64,000 nucleotides of DNA from Arthrobacter sp. MAHUQ-56 (GCF_019710585.1 NZ_JAIFZQ010000020.1:1035507-1099506); one strand, 5' to 3'. Numbered from the stretch's first letter, positions 7,718-17,138 are shown. A program made the numbers and translations. Notes: generated from the letters alone by a model not told the origin.

Positions 7718-10700
7718 TTATTCGGCTCCGCCGGGGGCGGCACGGCGGCCGCTGACCTTGGGAACCTGGCCGGTGGTCCAGTCCTGGAACTCGGCGTCGA
7801 CGTCGGCGGCCGGGCCGAACTCCGGGCGGGCGTGCATGTCCCGGAGCAGCGCCTTCCTTTCGCGCCGGCCCTCCACCAGCCGGTACAGCACCGGAACCAG
7901 GATGAGGGTCAGGGCGGTGGAGGACACCAGGCCGCCGATCACCACCACTGCGAGAGGCTGGGAAATGAAGCCGCCCCCGCCCGTGAGGCCCAGCGCCATC
8001 GGGGTCAGGGCGAACACCGTGGCAAGGGCGGTCATCAGGATGGGCCGCAGGCGCTGCCGCGCACCGTGGGTGATGGCATCCGCAACATTCATGCCGGGAC
8101 GGCCGTCGTGCGGTTGCCGGTACTGGTTGATGAGGTCGATCAGCACGATGGCGTTGGTGACAACGATCCCCACCAACATCAGCATGCCGATGAGCGACGG
8201 AAGGCCCAGCGGGACGCCGGTGAGCAGCAGCAGTCCCACGGCACCGGTGGCTGCGAAAGGAACCGAGACCAGCAGGATCAAGGGCTGGACCAGGGACTTG
8301 AAGGTGGCCACCATGATGACGTACACGATCGCAATGGCCGCCAGCAGGGCCAGGCCGAGCTGCCGGAAGGATTCTGCCTGCTGGGTGGTGGCGCCGCCCA
8401 GTTCGGCGGTGACGCCCGGCGGCAGCTGGACGCCGGCCAGGCGCTTCTGGACTTCGCTGTTGACCGCACCCAGGTTGGCGCCCGACGGCGTAACGGACAC
8501 CTTGGCGGTGCGCTGGCCGTTGCTGGCGGTGATGGAGACGGGGACGTCCACCTGCTCGACGGAGGCGATGCTGCCGAGCGTCACAGGCGCCCCAGCCGCC
8601 GGCAGCGGGATGTTCCGCACGGCGTCGATGCTGGTGAACTTCGTGCCCTGGCCGATCCGGACCGGGAAGTCGTTGGTGTCGATCCGCACCGTGCCGGCGG
8701 GGATGGGGCTGATGGTGGAGGCCAGGACGCCCGCCACCTGTTGCTCGTTCAGCCCGGCGGCCACCGCCTTGGCCCTGTCGACCTTGACCTGGACCACGGG
8801 GTTGCTGGCAGCGAGGTTGCTGGCTACCTCGCTGGTTCCCGGTGCACCGGTCATGGCTGAGACCATGGCGTCGCTGGCTGCCTGCAGGTCGGCGCTGGTG
8901 GCGGCTTTCAGGGTGATGTCGACGGTGGACGAGGTGCCGAAGCCGCCCTGCTGGGTGCCCACGGAAATTTTGCCGGAGTCAGGCACCTTGGCAAGCTCCG
9001 AGCGTACGGTCTCCTGCAGGCGTTCCTGGTTCGCCTTCTCATCGGTCACCACCGTGAAGGTGGAGTTGGAAGACCCGGTGGAGGTGAGCGCGGCGAAGCC
9101 GGCCTGGGCATTTCCGGAGGTCACCTGCACGTCCTTGATGCCGTCGATGCCGCGAAGGACTTCCTCGAGGCGGATGGCGGCAGCACTGGTGTCCGCCAGG
9201 CTGGTGCCCGCGGGCAGCACCTGGCGCACGGTCATGCTGTTCTGGCCAGAGTTCCCCAGCAGGTTCGTGGCCAGCAGGGGCGTCATGGCGCCGGTGGCCC
9301 CCAGCACCAGGACGGCGGCCAGCAAGGTGATGACGGGGTGTTTCTGCGTGCCCCGGAGGATGGGCAGGTAGCCGCGCTGCAGCCGGCTGCGCTGCTCGGC
9401 GTCGTGGGCCTTTGCCTTCGCCTCCGCGGCGATGCGGCGGGCCTCAAGCGAACCTGCGGGCAGGCCGCCGGGGACGGCGCCGGGGTTCTTGAGGAACCAG
9501 TAGGCCAGCACGGGGACGATGGTCAGGGAGACCAGCAGTGATGCCAGCAGCGCCATGGTGACGGTCAGGGCGAAGGGCCGGAACAGTTCGCCGGCGAGTT
9601 CGCCCACGAACGCGATCGGCAGGAAGACGGCCACGGTGGTCAGGGTCGAGGCTGTGATGGCTCCGGCCACCTCACGGATGGCAGTCAGGATGGCGGCGGA
9701 CTTCTCCTCGCCGTAGCTGAGGTGCCGCTTGATGTTCTCGATGACCACGATGGAGTCGTCCACCACGCGGCCGATGGCGATGGTGAGCGCCCCCAGCGTC
9801 AGGATGTTCAGCGAGTAGCGGGTGGCGGACAGGCCGATGAACGTGATCAGCAGTGACAGCGGGATGGACACCGCCGTGACCAGGGTGGAGCGGGTGGACA
9901 TCAGGAAGAGCAGGATGACGGCAACGGCGAAGCCCAGCCCCAGCAGGCCTTCGGTGGTGAGGTCCTTGATGGACTTCTCGATGAACGGCGCCTGGTCGAA
10001 CACCGGGGTGAACTTGGCGTTGGAGCCCAGTTCGGCCTCCAGCTCGTTAAGGCTGTCGCGCACGGCGTGGGAGATTCCCACTGTGTCACCTTCGGGCTTC
10101 TTGGTGACAGAGACGGCCAGGGTCTCGGCGCCGTTGGTGCGGGTGATCGAGGTGCGTTCGTCGTCCTTGAGCGAAACGTCGGCAACCGAGCCGATGGTCG
10201 CGCCGTTTTTCGCGCCGGCCAGCGGAAGTGCCTTGATGGCGTCGAGGGAATCGACCGGGCTGCCGATCTGCAGGGACAGCGTCCTGCCCTGGTCCTCCAG
10301 TGTGCCGGCGGGAACCAGGGCGCCGTTGTTGGAGAGGGCGTCCCTGATGGCGGTCACGCCGGCGCCCGATGCTGCCATGGCATCTGGGCGGGGGAGGATT
10401 TCGATGTGCTGGGAGGCGCCGCCCGTCACGTCGGCGCTCCGGACGCCGTCGATCTTCTGCAGCCGGGGAACGCTCAGGCGCTGCAGGTCGGCGTTGAGGT
10501 CGCTGAGCGGCTTGTCGGAGGATACCGCGAGGAACACGATGGGGAAGTCGCTGATGCTCCCGGCGATCGCCTGTGGCTGGACGTCACTGGGAAGTGTCCT
10601 CTTGGCGTTGGAAATTGCCCTGTCGATCTGGTTCCTCGCCCGGTCCAGGTTGGAGCCGTAGGTGAAGACCATCGTGATCTGCGAGACGCCGTTGCGCGAC

Positions 10701-10951
10701 GTGGAGGAGGTGGATTCCAGCCCCTCCACGCCGTTCAGTGCCTTTTCCAGCGGCCCGCTGACCTGCTTGTCCACCACCTCGGGCGAGGCGCCCGGCATGG
10801 CGGTCAGCACCGTGATCTGCGGGAACTCGATCGAGGGGATGAGCTCCTGCTTCAACGAGGACATGGTGATCACGCCAAAGACCGAAGCGAAAACGGTGAT
10901 CAGCGCGATCAGGGCCCGGTTTCCCAGTGACAGGTGTGCCAGCCGGAACAT
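7718..10951 (-). CDS. efflux RND transporter permease subunit (AcrB/HAE-1 type)
   Basis: Large proton-driven exporter in the cytoplasmic membrane, 1077 residues, close to the AcrB family length. The N-terminal membrane segment (ALIALITVFASVFGVITM) is followed by a long extracytoplasmic domain, a bundle of membrane helices near residues 330-540 including the proton-relay pair in GRVVDDSIVVIEN, a second extracytoplasmic domain and the C-terminal bundle. AGGAG lies seven bases before the ATG. No periplasmic adaptor or outer-membrane channel gene is next to it, as expected for a cell without an outer membrane. It sits downstream of mqo, separated by a hairpin, so it is probably transcribed separately. 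Substrate unknown. Confidence 0.9.
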   Translation of the reverse strand: MFRLAHLSLGNRALIALITVFASVFGVITMSSLKQELIPSIEFPQITVLTAMPGASPEVVDKQVSGPLEKALNGVEGLESTSSTSRNGVSQITMVFTYGSNLDRARNQIDRAISNAKRTLPSDVQPQAIAGSISDFPIVFLAVSSDKPLSDLNADLQRLSVPRLQKIDGVRSADVTGGASQHIEILPRPDAMAASGAGVTAIRDALSNNGALVPAGTLEDQGRTLSLQIGSPVDSLDAIKALPLAGAKNGATIGSVADVSLKDDERTSITRTNGAETLAVSVTKKPEGDTVGISHAVRDSLNELEAELGSNAKFTPVFDQAPFIEKSIKDLTTEGLLGLGFAVAVILLFLMSTRSTLVTAVSIPLSLLITFIGLSATRYSLNILTLGALTIAIGRVVDDSIVVIENIKRHLSYGEEKSAAILTAIREVAGAITASTLTTVAVFLPIAFVGELAGELFRPFALTVTMALLASLLVSLTIVPVLAYWFLKNPGAVPGGLPAGSLEARRIAAEAKAKAHDAEQRSRLQRGYLPILRGTQKHPVITLLAAVLVLGATGAMTPLLATNLLGNSGQNSMTVRQVLPAGTSLADTSAAAIRLEEVLRGIDGIKDVQVTSGNAQAGFAALTSTGSSNSTFTVVTDEKANQERLQETVRSELAKVPDSGKISVGTQQGGFGTSSTVDITLKAATSADLQAASDAMVSAMTGAPGTSEVASNLAASNPVVQVKVDRAKAVAAGLNEQQVAGVLASTISPIPAGTVRIDTNDFPVRIGQGTKFTSIDAVRNIPLPAAGAPVTLGSIASVEQVDVPVSITASNGQRTAKVSVTPSGANLGAVNSEVQKRLAGVQLPPGVTAELGGATTQQAESFRQLGLALLAAIAIVYVIMVATFKSLVQPLILLVSVPFAATGAVGLLLLTGVPLGLPSLIGMLMLVGIVVTNAIVLIDLINQYRQPHDGRPGMNVADAITHGARQRLRPILMTALATVFALTPMALGLTGGGGFISQPLAVVVIGGLVSSTALTLILVPVLYRLVEGRRERKALLRDMHARPEFGPAADVDAEFQDWTTGQVPKVSGRRAAPGGAE

Positions 10952-10996
10952 TGTTGGTCTCCTGAGGGGTTAAGTGACTGGTACAGGCCCTGGGGT

Positions 10997-11031
10997 GCCA
11001 GCCGCTGGCCCCTGCAGGGTCAGCGGCTGGC
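10997..11031 (-). terminator. hairpin over the mqo stop codon
   Basis: GCCAGCCGCTG (10997-11007) pairs perfectly with CAGCGGCTGGC (11021-11031); the loop itself contains the palindrome CCCTGCAGGG. The 3' arm overlaps the mqo stop codon on the reverse strand. No T-run follows, so it is either a weak terminator or an mRNA-stabilising stem. Confidence 0.45.
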
Positions 11032-12522
11032 GGAAACGCTCTCCAGCTGGAGGGATTTGGCCGTGGCCCGTTCCAGCTCGGCGGCAAGCTCCGGGTTTTC
11101 GTCGAGCTTGACCCCGTAGCCGGGCATCATGTCCTTGAGCTTTGACTGCCAGCCCTTGAAGTTCTTGGGGAACGTCTTCTGCAGCAGTTCGATCATGATG
11201 GGGACAGCGGTGGAGGCCCCGGGGGACGCGCCCAGGAGCGCGCCGATGGAGCCGTCGCGGCCGGCAATCACTTCGGTTCCAAACTGAAGGATGCCGCCCT
11301 TTTGCGGATCTTTCTTGATGATCTGTACACGCTGGCCGGCGGTGATCAGTTCCCAGTCCCCGCTCTTGGCTTCCGGGTAGTACTCGCGCAGCGCCTCGAC
11401 CTTCTGGTCGTGCTTCTTGACCACTTCCTTGACCAAGTAGGCGGTGAGGTCCATGTTGTCCTTGGCCACGGCCAGCATCGGGATGATGTTGCCCGGGCGG
11501 ATGGACAGTGGAAGGTCCAGGTAGGAACCGTTCTTCAGGAAGTTGGTGGAGAAGCCGGCGTACGGTCCGAACAGCAGCGAGCGCTTCCCGTCGACGTAGC
11601 GGGTGTCCAGGTGCGGTACCGACATGGGGGGAGCGCCCACGGACGCCTGGCCGTAGACCTTGGCGCTGTGCTGGGCGGCGATGGTCTCGTCGGTGCAGCG
11701 GAAGAACTGCCCGGAGACGGGGAACCCGCCGTAGCCCTTGCTTTCCGGGATACCGGAGGCCTGGAGCAGGTGCAGTGCGCCGCCGCCGGCGCCGACGAAG
11801 ACGAACTTGGCGTGGATCTTGCCGTGCTCGCCCGACTTGGGGTACTTCAGCGACAGGTCCCAACCGCCGTCGGACGCCCGGGAGATTCCGGTGACGTCGT
11901 GGCCGTAGTTGATCTCGACGCCGTTGTTCCCCAAGTACGTGGTCAGCTCGCGGGTCAGGGCCCCGAAGTCGACGTCGGTGCCCTCGGCGGCGCGGGTGGC
12001 GGCGATGCGCTGCTTGGGGTCGCGGCCCTTGACGATCAGCGGCGCCCACTTGGCGATCTGTGCGTGGTCCTCGGAGTATTCCATGCTCCGGAAGAGGGTG
12101 TGGGGCTTCAGCGCCTCGTAGCGGGTCTTCAGGAACCGGGCGTGGTCTTCGCCGATGACAAAGCTCATGTGCGGGACGGTGTTGATGAAGCCCTTGGGAG
12201 AGCCGATCAGGTTTCGGTCCACCAGGTGGGACCAGAACTGGCGGGACAGCTGGAACTGTTCATTGATGAGCAGCGCCTTTGCCGGGTTGACTGAGCCGTC
12301 TTTGGCTGCAGGGGAGTAGTTGAGCTCGCAGAGCGCGGCATGGCCCGTTCCGGCGTTGTTCCAGGGGCCGGAGCTTTCAAGGCCGGGCTGGTCCAGCCGT
12401 TCGAACAGCGAGATGGTCCAGTCCGGCTCCAGCTGCTTGAGGAATGCCCCCAGCGTTGCGCTCATGATGCCGCCGCCAATCAGGACGACGTCGGCATGTG
12501 GGGTCTTGGAAATGAAGGTCAC
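11020..12522 (-). CDS. mqo: malate:quinone oxidoreductase
   Basis: Membrane-associated FAD enzyme that oxidises malate to oxaloacetate and passes electrons to menaquinone in the TCA cycle. The N-terminal dinucleotide-binding motif [14 protein letters not shown] starts near residue 12; the diagnostic Mqo segments [19 protein letters not shown] near 51, [18 protein letters not shown] near 237 and [16 protein letters not shown] near 430 are all present. 500 residues is the normal length. The GTG start has GGAGA eight bases before it. A promoter with TATTCT (complement of 12558-12563) is likely, so the gene is probably transcribed alone. Confidence 0.95.
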   Translation of the reverse strand: MTFISKTPHADVVLIGGGIMSATLGAFLKQLEPDWTISLFERLDQPGLESSGPWNNAGTGHAALCELNYSPAAKDGSVNPAKALLINEQFQLSRQFWSHLVDRNLIGSPKGFINTVPHMSFVIGEDHARFLKTRYEALKPHTLFRSMEYSEDHAQIAKWAPLIVKGRDPKQRIAATRAAEGTDVDFGALTRELTTYLGNNGVEINYGHDVTGISRASDGGWDLSLKYPKSGEHGKIHAKFVFVGAGGGALHLLQASGIPESKGYGGFPVSGQFFRCTDETIAAQHSAKVYGQASVGAPPMSVPHLDTRYVDGKRSLLFGPYAGFSTNFLKNGSYLDLPLSIRPGNIIPMLAVAKDNMDLTAYLVKEVVKKHDQKVEALREYYPEAKSGDWELITAGQRVQIIKKDPQKGGILQFGTEVIAGRDGSIGALLGASPGASTAVPIMIELLQKTFPKNFKGWQSKLKDMMPGYGVKLDENPELAAELERATAKSLQLESVSASR

Positions 12523-12557
12523 GATCAGTCTCCGATTGCAGCGGCTCTGGCTGTCAC

Positions 12558-12563
12558 AGAATA
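12558..12563 (-). promoter_or_regulatory. likely mqo -10 element
   Basis: Reverse-strand TATTCT with TTCAGT eighteen bases upstream; transcription would begin about 30 bases before the mqo GTG. Read by eye only. Confidence 0.35.
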
Positions 12564-12601
12564 TCCCCGCCCTGCCCGCATACTGAAATTGGACCGGCCC
12601 G

Positions 12602-14272
12602 TCAAGGCTTTAGTTGGACCTTCGTGAAAACTTCATTTAAGACCGGTGACGCCGGGTAGCCCAGGACCCGGTCGGAAAGGGCCAGCGCGGAGATGGGGAA
12701 GGCAATCGGCACGGCCGGTACCGTCGCTGCGATCTGGGCGTTGATGGTGTGATACTGCTCATCACGTTCCTTGCCCTCGGGCAAACCCCGGGCGCGGTTG
12801 ATCTTGGAGAATACCTGGGGGTCCTGGTACCCGAACTCCCCGTTCTTCTCCCCGAAGAGCGGGCCAACGAAGTTGTCGGCGTCGGAGTAGGAGCCGTTCC
12901 AGCCCAGGATGTGAAGCGCATGGTCGCCGGGGGACTGGACCTTTTGGAGGTAGCCGTCCGACCAGTCCACCGGGACCGGCCGGATGTTGAAGCCCACCGC
13001 GGTCAGCTGCCGGCTGAGCTCGGCGTACACCTTCTCGGGCGTCGGCAGGTAGGGCCGGGTGACGTTGAGCGGATAGTAGAACTTGAGCTCTTCGCCGGTG
13101 TAGCCGGCCTCCTTGAGGTAGGCCTTGGCCTTGGCCGGGTCGTGGCCGAGCTCCGGGGCATCGTTGTTGAAGCCGCTGATCTTTGGCGGGACGAACTGCG
13201 TCGCCTTGGCGGTGTTGTCGATGAAGAATTTCCGGATCAGGGTTTCCTTGTCGATGGCCAGTTCCACCGCCTGCCGGATCTTTTGGTTCTGCAGCACCGG
13301 CACGTCCTGGTTCATGCCCACGTACATCACCGAGAAGGGATCGCGCTGGACGATCTGCTTTCCGCGCTTGACGAGCTGGTCGAAATTCCCCACGGTCACC
13401 GAGTCATAGCCGTCGATCTTGCCGTCCAGCAGGGCCTGGAGGCGGGTTTGGGGATGGTTGTAGGCGAGGAAGTTGATGGTGGCGATTTGGCCGCGGTTCC
13501 CCCAGTACGCCTTGTTGGTGGTCAGGGTGACGCTGTCCGTGCCCCAGGCGGTCAGGGTGAAGGGGCCTGTCCCCACGGGGTTCGTGGCGAAGGCCGACAA
13601 GGGCTGGCCGCCGCGGTTCTGGTCCAGGACGTCGGCCTTGCCGGCGGCAAGGGCCGCGGGGGATGCGATGGCGAACGCCGGCAGGGTCAGTGCCTGGAGG
13701 AAGGCGGTGAACCGCTGCGTCAGGTCGATCTGCACGGTGTCGGCAGAGACAGCGGTGCAGCTTTTGAAGATCGACAGCCCGGGCTCGTCCGAGTGTGCCT
13801 TGAACACGCTCTTGAAGGAGCTGCCGGGGGCCTGCCGCCGCAGCTCAGCGGGGAAGGCGAACCAGCGGTTGAAGTTTGCGCAGACGGCGTCGGCATTGAA
13901 CGGGGTGCCGTCCTGGAACGAGATGCCGGTCCGGAGCTTGAAGGTGTAGGTCCTGCCCTCGTTGGACTCGTTCCATTCCGTGGCCAGCAGGGGTGTGGGC
14001 TTGCCGGTGGTCTGGTCAACGCCCACCAGCCCTTCGAGGATCTGCCGGGTGATGCGCTGGGACTCGACGTCGTTGGACAGGGCCGGGTCCAGGCCCAGGG
14101 GCTGGGCGGCGGTGCCGAAATTGAAGGTGGCGTCCGGCTCGGCTGCGGGGGTGGAGCTGGGGGATCCGGAGGTCGGCGATGGCGCTGGCGTGCCGGTGCA
14201 GGAGGTTACGCCCAGCGCCATGAGGACGGCTCCGGCCTTGATGACCGTCCGCCGCGATGTACTGCTGGACAC
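12602..14272 (-). CDS. ABC transporter substrate-binding lipoprotein (family 5, peptide type)
   Basis: 556-residue extracytoplasmic solute-binding protein of the DppA/OppA type. It opens with [20 protein letters not shown] and a lipobox-like VTSC, so it may be exported by the Tat route (twin arginine) and lipidated. Family landmarks: [21 protein letters not shown] near residue 55 (partly quoted), [33 protein letters not shown] near 110, and [20 protein letters not shown] near 315. The GTG at 14272 gives a proper signal sequence and follows AGGGGTGG; longer in-frame starts add low-complexity residues. No permease or ATPase gene is adjacent, so its partner transporter is elsewhere. Substrate is probably oligopeptides. 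Confidence 0.85.
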   Translation of the reverse strand: MSSSTSRRTVIKAGAVLMALGVTSCTGTPAPSPTSGSPSSTPAAEPDATFNFGTAAQPLGLDPALSNDVESQRITRQILEGLVGVDQTTGKPTPLLATEWNESNEGRTYTFKLRTGISFQDGTPFNADAVCANFNRWFAFPAELRRQAPGSSFKSVFKAHSDEPGLSIFKSCTAVSADTVQIDLTQRFTAFLQALTLPAFAIASPAALAAGKADVLDQNRGGQPLSAFATNPVGTGPFTLTAWGTDSVTLTTNKAYWGNRGQIATINFLAYNHPQTRLQALLDGKIDGYDSVTVGNFDQLVKRGKQIVQRDPFSVMYVGMNQDVPVLQNQKIRQAVELAIDKETLIRKFFIDNTAKATQFVPPKISGFNNDAPELGHDPAKAKAYLKEAGYTGEELKFYYPLNVTRPYLPTPEKVYAELSRQLTAVGFNIRPVPVDWSDGYLQKVQSPGDHALHILGWNGSYSDADNFVGPLFGEKNGEFGYQDPQVFSKINRARGLPEGKERDEQYHTINAQIAATVPAVPIAFPISALALSDRVLGYPASPVLNEVFTKVQLKP

Positions 14273-14377
14273 TCGTCTACCACCCCTGGATCCCGGCGGC
14301 TCCGCCTCTTGCGGGCCGGGGTCCAGTCTAAAGGACGCGGATTGGGACGGTCCCCAGGCTGGCGCGTGACGCGCCAA

Positions 14378-14410
14378 GGCCGGGTCCGCTGGCTGCCAGC
14401 GGGCCCGGCC
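14378..14410 (-). terminator. strong hairpin after the fasciclin gene
   Basis: GGCCGGG-T-CCGCTGG pairs with CCAGCGG-G-CCCGGCC around a three-base loop. It lies just after the stop of the reverse-strand fasciclin gene and before the binding-protein gene. It is very GC rich and has no T-run. Confidence 0.55.
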
Positions 14411-14433
14411 TGGTGTTGAGGCGGGGGTAAGGA

Positions 14434-15126
14434 TTACTTCGGCATCAGGACCGAGTCGATCAGGTAGACAGTTGCGTTCTTGGTCTTGACGCCGCCGCAG
14501 ACCACGTTGGCGTTGTCCACCTTGAGGGAGTCTCCGCTGCCGGTCACGGTGACGGAGCCGCCCTGGACGGTGGCGTGCGTGCCGGCGATCTTGTCCGGGG
14601 TGATCTGGCCGGGCACCACGTGGTAGGTCAGGATCTTGCTCAGCAGGGCGTCGTCCGTCTTGAGGGTTTCGATGGTGGCGGGATCGATCTTCTTGAAGGC
14701 GTCATCCACGGGCGCGAAGACCGTGAACTCGCCGCCGTTGAGCGTGTCCACCAGGTCCACCTTGGGGTTCAGCTTGCCGGAGACGGCCGCGGTCAGGGTG
14801 GTCAGGATCGGGTTGTTGGAGGCTGCGACGGCGACGGGATCCAGTGCCATGCCTTCGACCGATCCGGCGCCGGTGGGAACCTGCTGGGCGTAGGCTGCGC
14901 AGCCCGGGCCCACCAGGTTGGCTGCGGGATCCATCATGCCTGCCGACGCGCTGGCGGAGGCGCTGGCGGACGGCGACGCCATGCTGGAGCTGGGGGCCTG
15001 GGACATCGGCGCCGATGAAGCTGCCGACCCGGAGGTGCTGCCTGAACCACCGCAGGCGGTGAGGCTGAGCAGAGCGGCCGCTGCAACGCCTGCGACGGTG
15101 AAAGTGGTGCGCTTGATGGTCTGCAT
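14434..15126 (-). CDS. fasciclin (FAS1) domain lipoprotein
   Basis: 230-residue secreted lipoprotein: signal peptide [20 protein letters not shown] and lipobox SLTAC (cysteine near 25), then a Ser/Ala-rich linker to about residue 70, then one FAS1 domain. FAS1 landmarks include [20 protein letters not shown] near 108, [18 protein letters not shown] near 130, [15 protein letters not shown] near 160, and the closing [17 protein letters not shown]1 proteins act in adhesion at the cell surface; related actinobacterial proteins include the MPT70/MPT83 type. AAGGAGA lies eight bases before the ATG. It appears to be a single-gene unit. Confidence 0.9.
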   Translation of the reverse strand: MQTIKRTTFTVAGVAAAALLSLTACGGSGSTSGSAASSAPMSQAPSSSMASPSASASASASAGMMDPAANLVGPGCAAYAQQVPTGAGSVEGMALDPVAVAASNNPILTTLTAAVSGKLNPKVDLVDTLNGGEFTVFAPVDDAFKKIDPATIETLKTDDALLSKILTYHVVPGQITPDKIAGTHATVQGGSVTVTGSGDSLKVDNANVVCGGVKTKNATVYLIDSVLMPK

Positions 15127-15327
15127 TTTCGGTTCTCCTTGGATGGTTTGCCTGCCGCCCGGACTTTATGTGCGGGCTGTGCAGTCTGCCTTTTCGGTAA
15201 GCACCAACCCTTGGCTGGTGTCTCACTGGCAATTCGGTTGGAGGACCGGGGCGGATGGGTGGACCCGGGAAGTTTTTCGGCGCGGCACGAAAAGTGCGCC
15301 CCCGCCGTCGACCCCTTAACGCAAGAG

Positions 15328-15349
15328 TCCCCCGGCCTGAGCCGGGGGA
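15328..15349 (-). terminator. hairpin after tRNA-Leu
   Basis: CCCCCGGC and GCCGGGGG pair around CTGA, eleven bases beyond the 3' end of the reverse-strand tRNA-Leu. The T-run is weak. Confidence 0.55.
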
Positions 15350-15359
15350 TCCTTGATGT

Positions 15360-15444
15360 TGGTGCGCAAGGGGGGACTTGAACCCCCACGCCCGAAGGCA
15401 CAGGAACCTAAATCCTGCGTGTCTGCCAATTTCACCACTCGCGC
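15360..15444 (-). tRNA. tRNA-Leu (anticodon TAG)
   Basis: Reading the reverse strand, the acceptor GCGCGAG pairs with CTTGCGC (one G-T), the anticodon loop is TTTAGGT with TAG in positions 34-36, there is a long variable arm (GTGCCTTCGGGCGT) typical of class II tRNAs, and the T arm contains GGTTCAAGTCC. Discriminator A and an encoded CCA end follow. It is 85 nt including CCA and decodes CUN leucine codons. Confidence 0.95.
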
Positions 15445-15496
15445 CAAGGCTTCCGTTCGTGAACGCAAAAGCGTACGACGGCGGATGCCAGGTTCC

Positions 15497-15502
15497 ATTG
15501 TA
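15497..15502 (-). promoter_or_regulatory. likely tRNA-Leu -10 element
   Basis: Reverse-strand TACAAT, close to the consensus, about 52 bases before the mature 5' end of tRNA-Leu. No clear -35 hexamer was found. Confidence 0.35.
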
Positions 15503-15540
15503 GCGTCGCGTCCGCAGGGCGCGGGCAGGAGGGAAGCGGG

Positions 15541-16014
15541 TCAGGCGTCCAGCTGCAGGTCCCGGCGGAGTTTGGCGACGTGCCCGGTGGCCCTGACGTT
15601 GTACTGGGCCAGGGACACGTTGCCTGCCGGGTCCACCACAATGGTGGAGCGGATCAGGCCCTCGTAGGTCTTGCCGTAATTCTTCTTCTCGCCCCAGGCG
15701 CCGTAGGCCTCGGCCACCGCGTGGTCTGCGTCGGAGAGCAGGGGGAATGTCAGCGATTCGTTGGCAGCGAACTTCGCGAGTTTCGCCACCGGGTCGGGGG
15801 AGATGCCCAGGACGTCGTAGCCGGACGCCTGCAGGGAAGCAAGGCTGTCGCGGAAATCGCACGCTTCCTTGGTGCAGCCGGGAGTGGAGGCGGCCGGGTA
15901 GAAGTAGACGATGGTGGAGCGGCCGGGCCGGGGGGCGAGGCTGACGTCCTTGCCGGTCGAATCCTGCAGCGTGAAAGCCGGTGCCTTGTCGCCGATAACG
16001 AGTCTTTCAGCCAT
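15541..16014 (-). CDS. bcp: thioredoxin-dependent peroxiredoxin, BCP/PrxQ type
   Basis: 157-residue cytoplasmic peroxidase that reduces hydrogen peroxide and alkyl hydroperoxides. The peroxidatic cysteine lies in ASTPGCTKEACDFRD (C46), with the resolving cysteine five residues later (CTKEAC), the atypical 2-Cys layout of BCP. The opening MAERLVIGDKAPAFTLQD is typical. AAGGAG is seven bases before the ATG; longer in-frame starts to 16623 would cover the divergent MarR gene and are rejected. It is divergent from a MarR regulator across 87 bases, which may control it. Confidence 0.93.
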   Translation of the reverse strand: MAERLVIGDKAPAFTLQDSTGKDVSLAPRPGRSTIVYFYPAASTPGCTKEACDFRDSLASLQASGYDVLGISPDPVAKLAKFAANESLTFPLLSDADHAVAEAYGAWGEKKNYGKTYEGLIRSTIVVDPAGNVSLAQYNVRATGHVAKLRRDLQLDA

Positions 16015-16053
16015 TGTTTTTCTCCTTGTTGCAGGCGGGACACAACAGCCTAG

Positions 16054-16094
16054 TAAGCACCAGGGCCCAGTGCTAATCGGCATTTGGCTATACT
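16054..16094. promoter_or_regulatory. bcp/marR intergenic operator and promoter
   Basis: TAAGCAC (16054-16060) and GTGCTAA (16070-16076) form an imperfect inverted repeat around CAGGGCCCA. A -10 hexamer TATACT at 16089-16094 is seven bases from the MarR ATG at 16102, so that mRNA is probably leaderless. The repeat overlaps the expected -35 region, a reasonable place for autorepression. Confidence 0.4.
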
Positions 16095-16101
16095 TGCTGC
16101 T

Positions 16102-16569
16102 ATGCCTGATATGGATCACTGGCCCACGGGGCGGCTCTTGTCCACTGCCGCCCGCCTCGTCGAACATTCCTGGAATGAAAAACTTGGCGCCATAGGCCTT
16201 ACCCACGCCGGCGTCATAGCCATTGAAGTGCTGGATGCGCAGGGTCCCATGACCCAGGCCCAGCTTGCCCAGTACGTCCGCGTTCAGGCGCAGACCATGG
16301 GCAAGACCCTGAGCCGTCTGGAGTCCCATGGCCACATCGCCCGCGTCCGGAGCACCTCGGACCGCAGGAGCCACGTGGTGTCTCTCACCGAGCGGGGCAA
16401 GGAAGCCGTTGCGGCCGCCGTGGAGATGGAACGCTCGGTCCTGGCGTCCGCATCCATTGATCCCGAGGTCCTGCGCCAGGAACTCCAGGCCGTGGTCCGC
16501 GAGCTGGCAAGCCAGTTCGCCACCACGCCCAACAATGCCGGGGCCCTGATGGACAACGCGGCAAAATAA
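16102..16569 (+). CDS. MarR family transcriptional regulator
   Basis: 155-residue winged-helix protein. The helix-turn-helix spans PMTQAQLAQYVRVQAQTMGK and TLSRLESHGHIARV (about residues 52-85), and the wing is RSTSDRRSHVVSLTERGKEA. Start ATG at 16102 (MPDMDHWP) is preferred because TATACT is seven bases upstream; no ribosome-binding site is visible. It is divergent from the peroxiredoxin gene and may respond to oxidative signals, but it has no obviously conserved redox cysteine pair, so that is inference from position. A strong terminator follows. Confidence 0.86.
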   Translation: MPDMDHWPTGRLLSTAARLVEHSWNEKLGAIGLTHAGVIAIEVLDAQGPMTQAQLAQYVRVQAQTMGKTLSRLESHGHIARVRSTSDRRSHVVSLTERGKEAVAAAVEMERSVLASASIDPEVLRQELQAVVRELASQFATTPNNAGALMDNAAK

Positions 16570-16590
16570 GCACACCGCAGCAAACTGCAG

Positions 16591-16628
16591 AAGTGGCCCT
16601 GGTCCCTGAAGGACCGGGGCCACTTTTT
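16591..16628 (+). terminator. rho-independent terminator of marR
   Basis: AAGTGGCCCTGGTCC pairs with GGACCGGGGCCACTT with one mismatch, loop CTGAA, followed by a T-rich end (CTTTTTAT). Confidence 0.85.
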
Positions 16629-16642
16629 ATGCTCCGTTCGAC

Positions 16643-16826
16643 GCGCCATCACTTCCTGCCGCTTTTCTGAGGAGGCGCCATCACACCTGGCAGTCTTCCC
16701 GCCAACGACCTATCAGGGCGGAATATAGTTCGACGGCGGTGCTGCCGCCGCAAAGTGCCTGCCGCGCCGTTAGGACGACTCCATCAGTGATGGGGGCTCC
16801 GGGTATGTGGGGCGGGAGGTGATGGG
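16643..16826. repeat. intergenic cluster of GCGCCATCAC / GTGATGG motifs
   Basis: This 379-base gap between marR and tRNA-Lys has no gene that I can support. It has GCGCCATCAC at 16643-16652 and 16675-16684, the perfect palindrome CCATCA-G-TGATGG at 16781-16793 and GGTGATGGG at 16818-16826. The same core recurs in the gap after tRNA-Glu (41161-41232). Possibly remnants of a small dispersed repeat family. Confidence 0.4.
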
Positions 16827-16899
16827 AGGTTCAGAAATTAAGGCGGGTTCCCCCGACCCTGCGTGCGGGGCGGGGACAGTGATGATTCCGCGGCAAAAC

Positions 16900-16943
16900 A
16901 AAACAGCCCCCGGTCCGCGTTTCCGCGGGCCGGAGGCTGTTTT
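16900..16943 (-). terminator. terminator of tRNA-Lys
   Basis: On the reverse strand AAAACAGCCTCCGGCCCGCG pairs with CGCGGACCGGGGGCTGTTTT (mismatches inside) around GAAA, and the T-run continues after it. It begins six bases beyond the tRNA 3' end. Confidence 0.85.
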
Positions 16944-16948
16944 CCGAG

Positions 16949-17024
16949 TGGTGCACCCCCCGGGACTTGAACCCGGAACCCATTGATTAAGAGTCAATTG
17001 CTCTGCCAATTGAGCTAGAGGTGC
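16949..17024 (-). tRNA. tRNA-Lys (anticodon CTT)
   Basis: Reverse-strand acceptor GCACCTC pairs with GGGGTGC (one G-T), D arm AGCTCAATTGGCAGAGC, anticodon loop CTCTTAA with CTT, T arm CCGGGTTCAAGTCCCGG, discriminator A and encoded CCA; 76 nt. Decodes AAG, the dominant lysine codon in this GC-rich genome. Confidence 0.96.
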
Positions 17025-17138
17025 ATCTTCTTTGCGTTCATCTCCGGGCTTTTTCTTTCCCGTTGATCTCCGCAACGACATGAAACTCTACACGAACTTT
17101 TGGTGCAAGTGAAATCGGCTCGTACAGCGGGCTCCCCA

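Noticed and set aside
16630-16948. Small protein gene in the gap before tRNA-Lys
   Set aside because: Short open frames exist on both strands but none has a ribosome-binding site, family motif or the expected third-position GC pattern.
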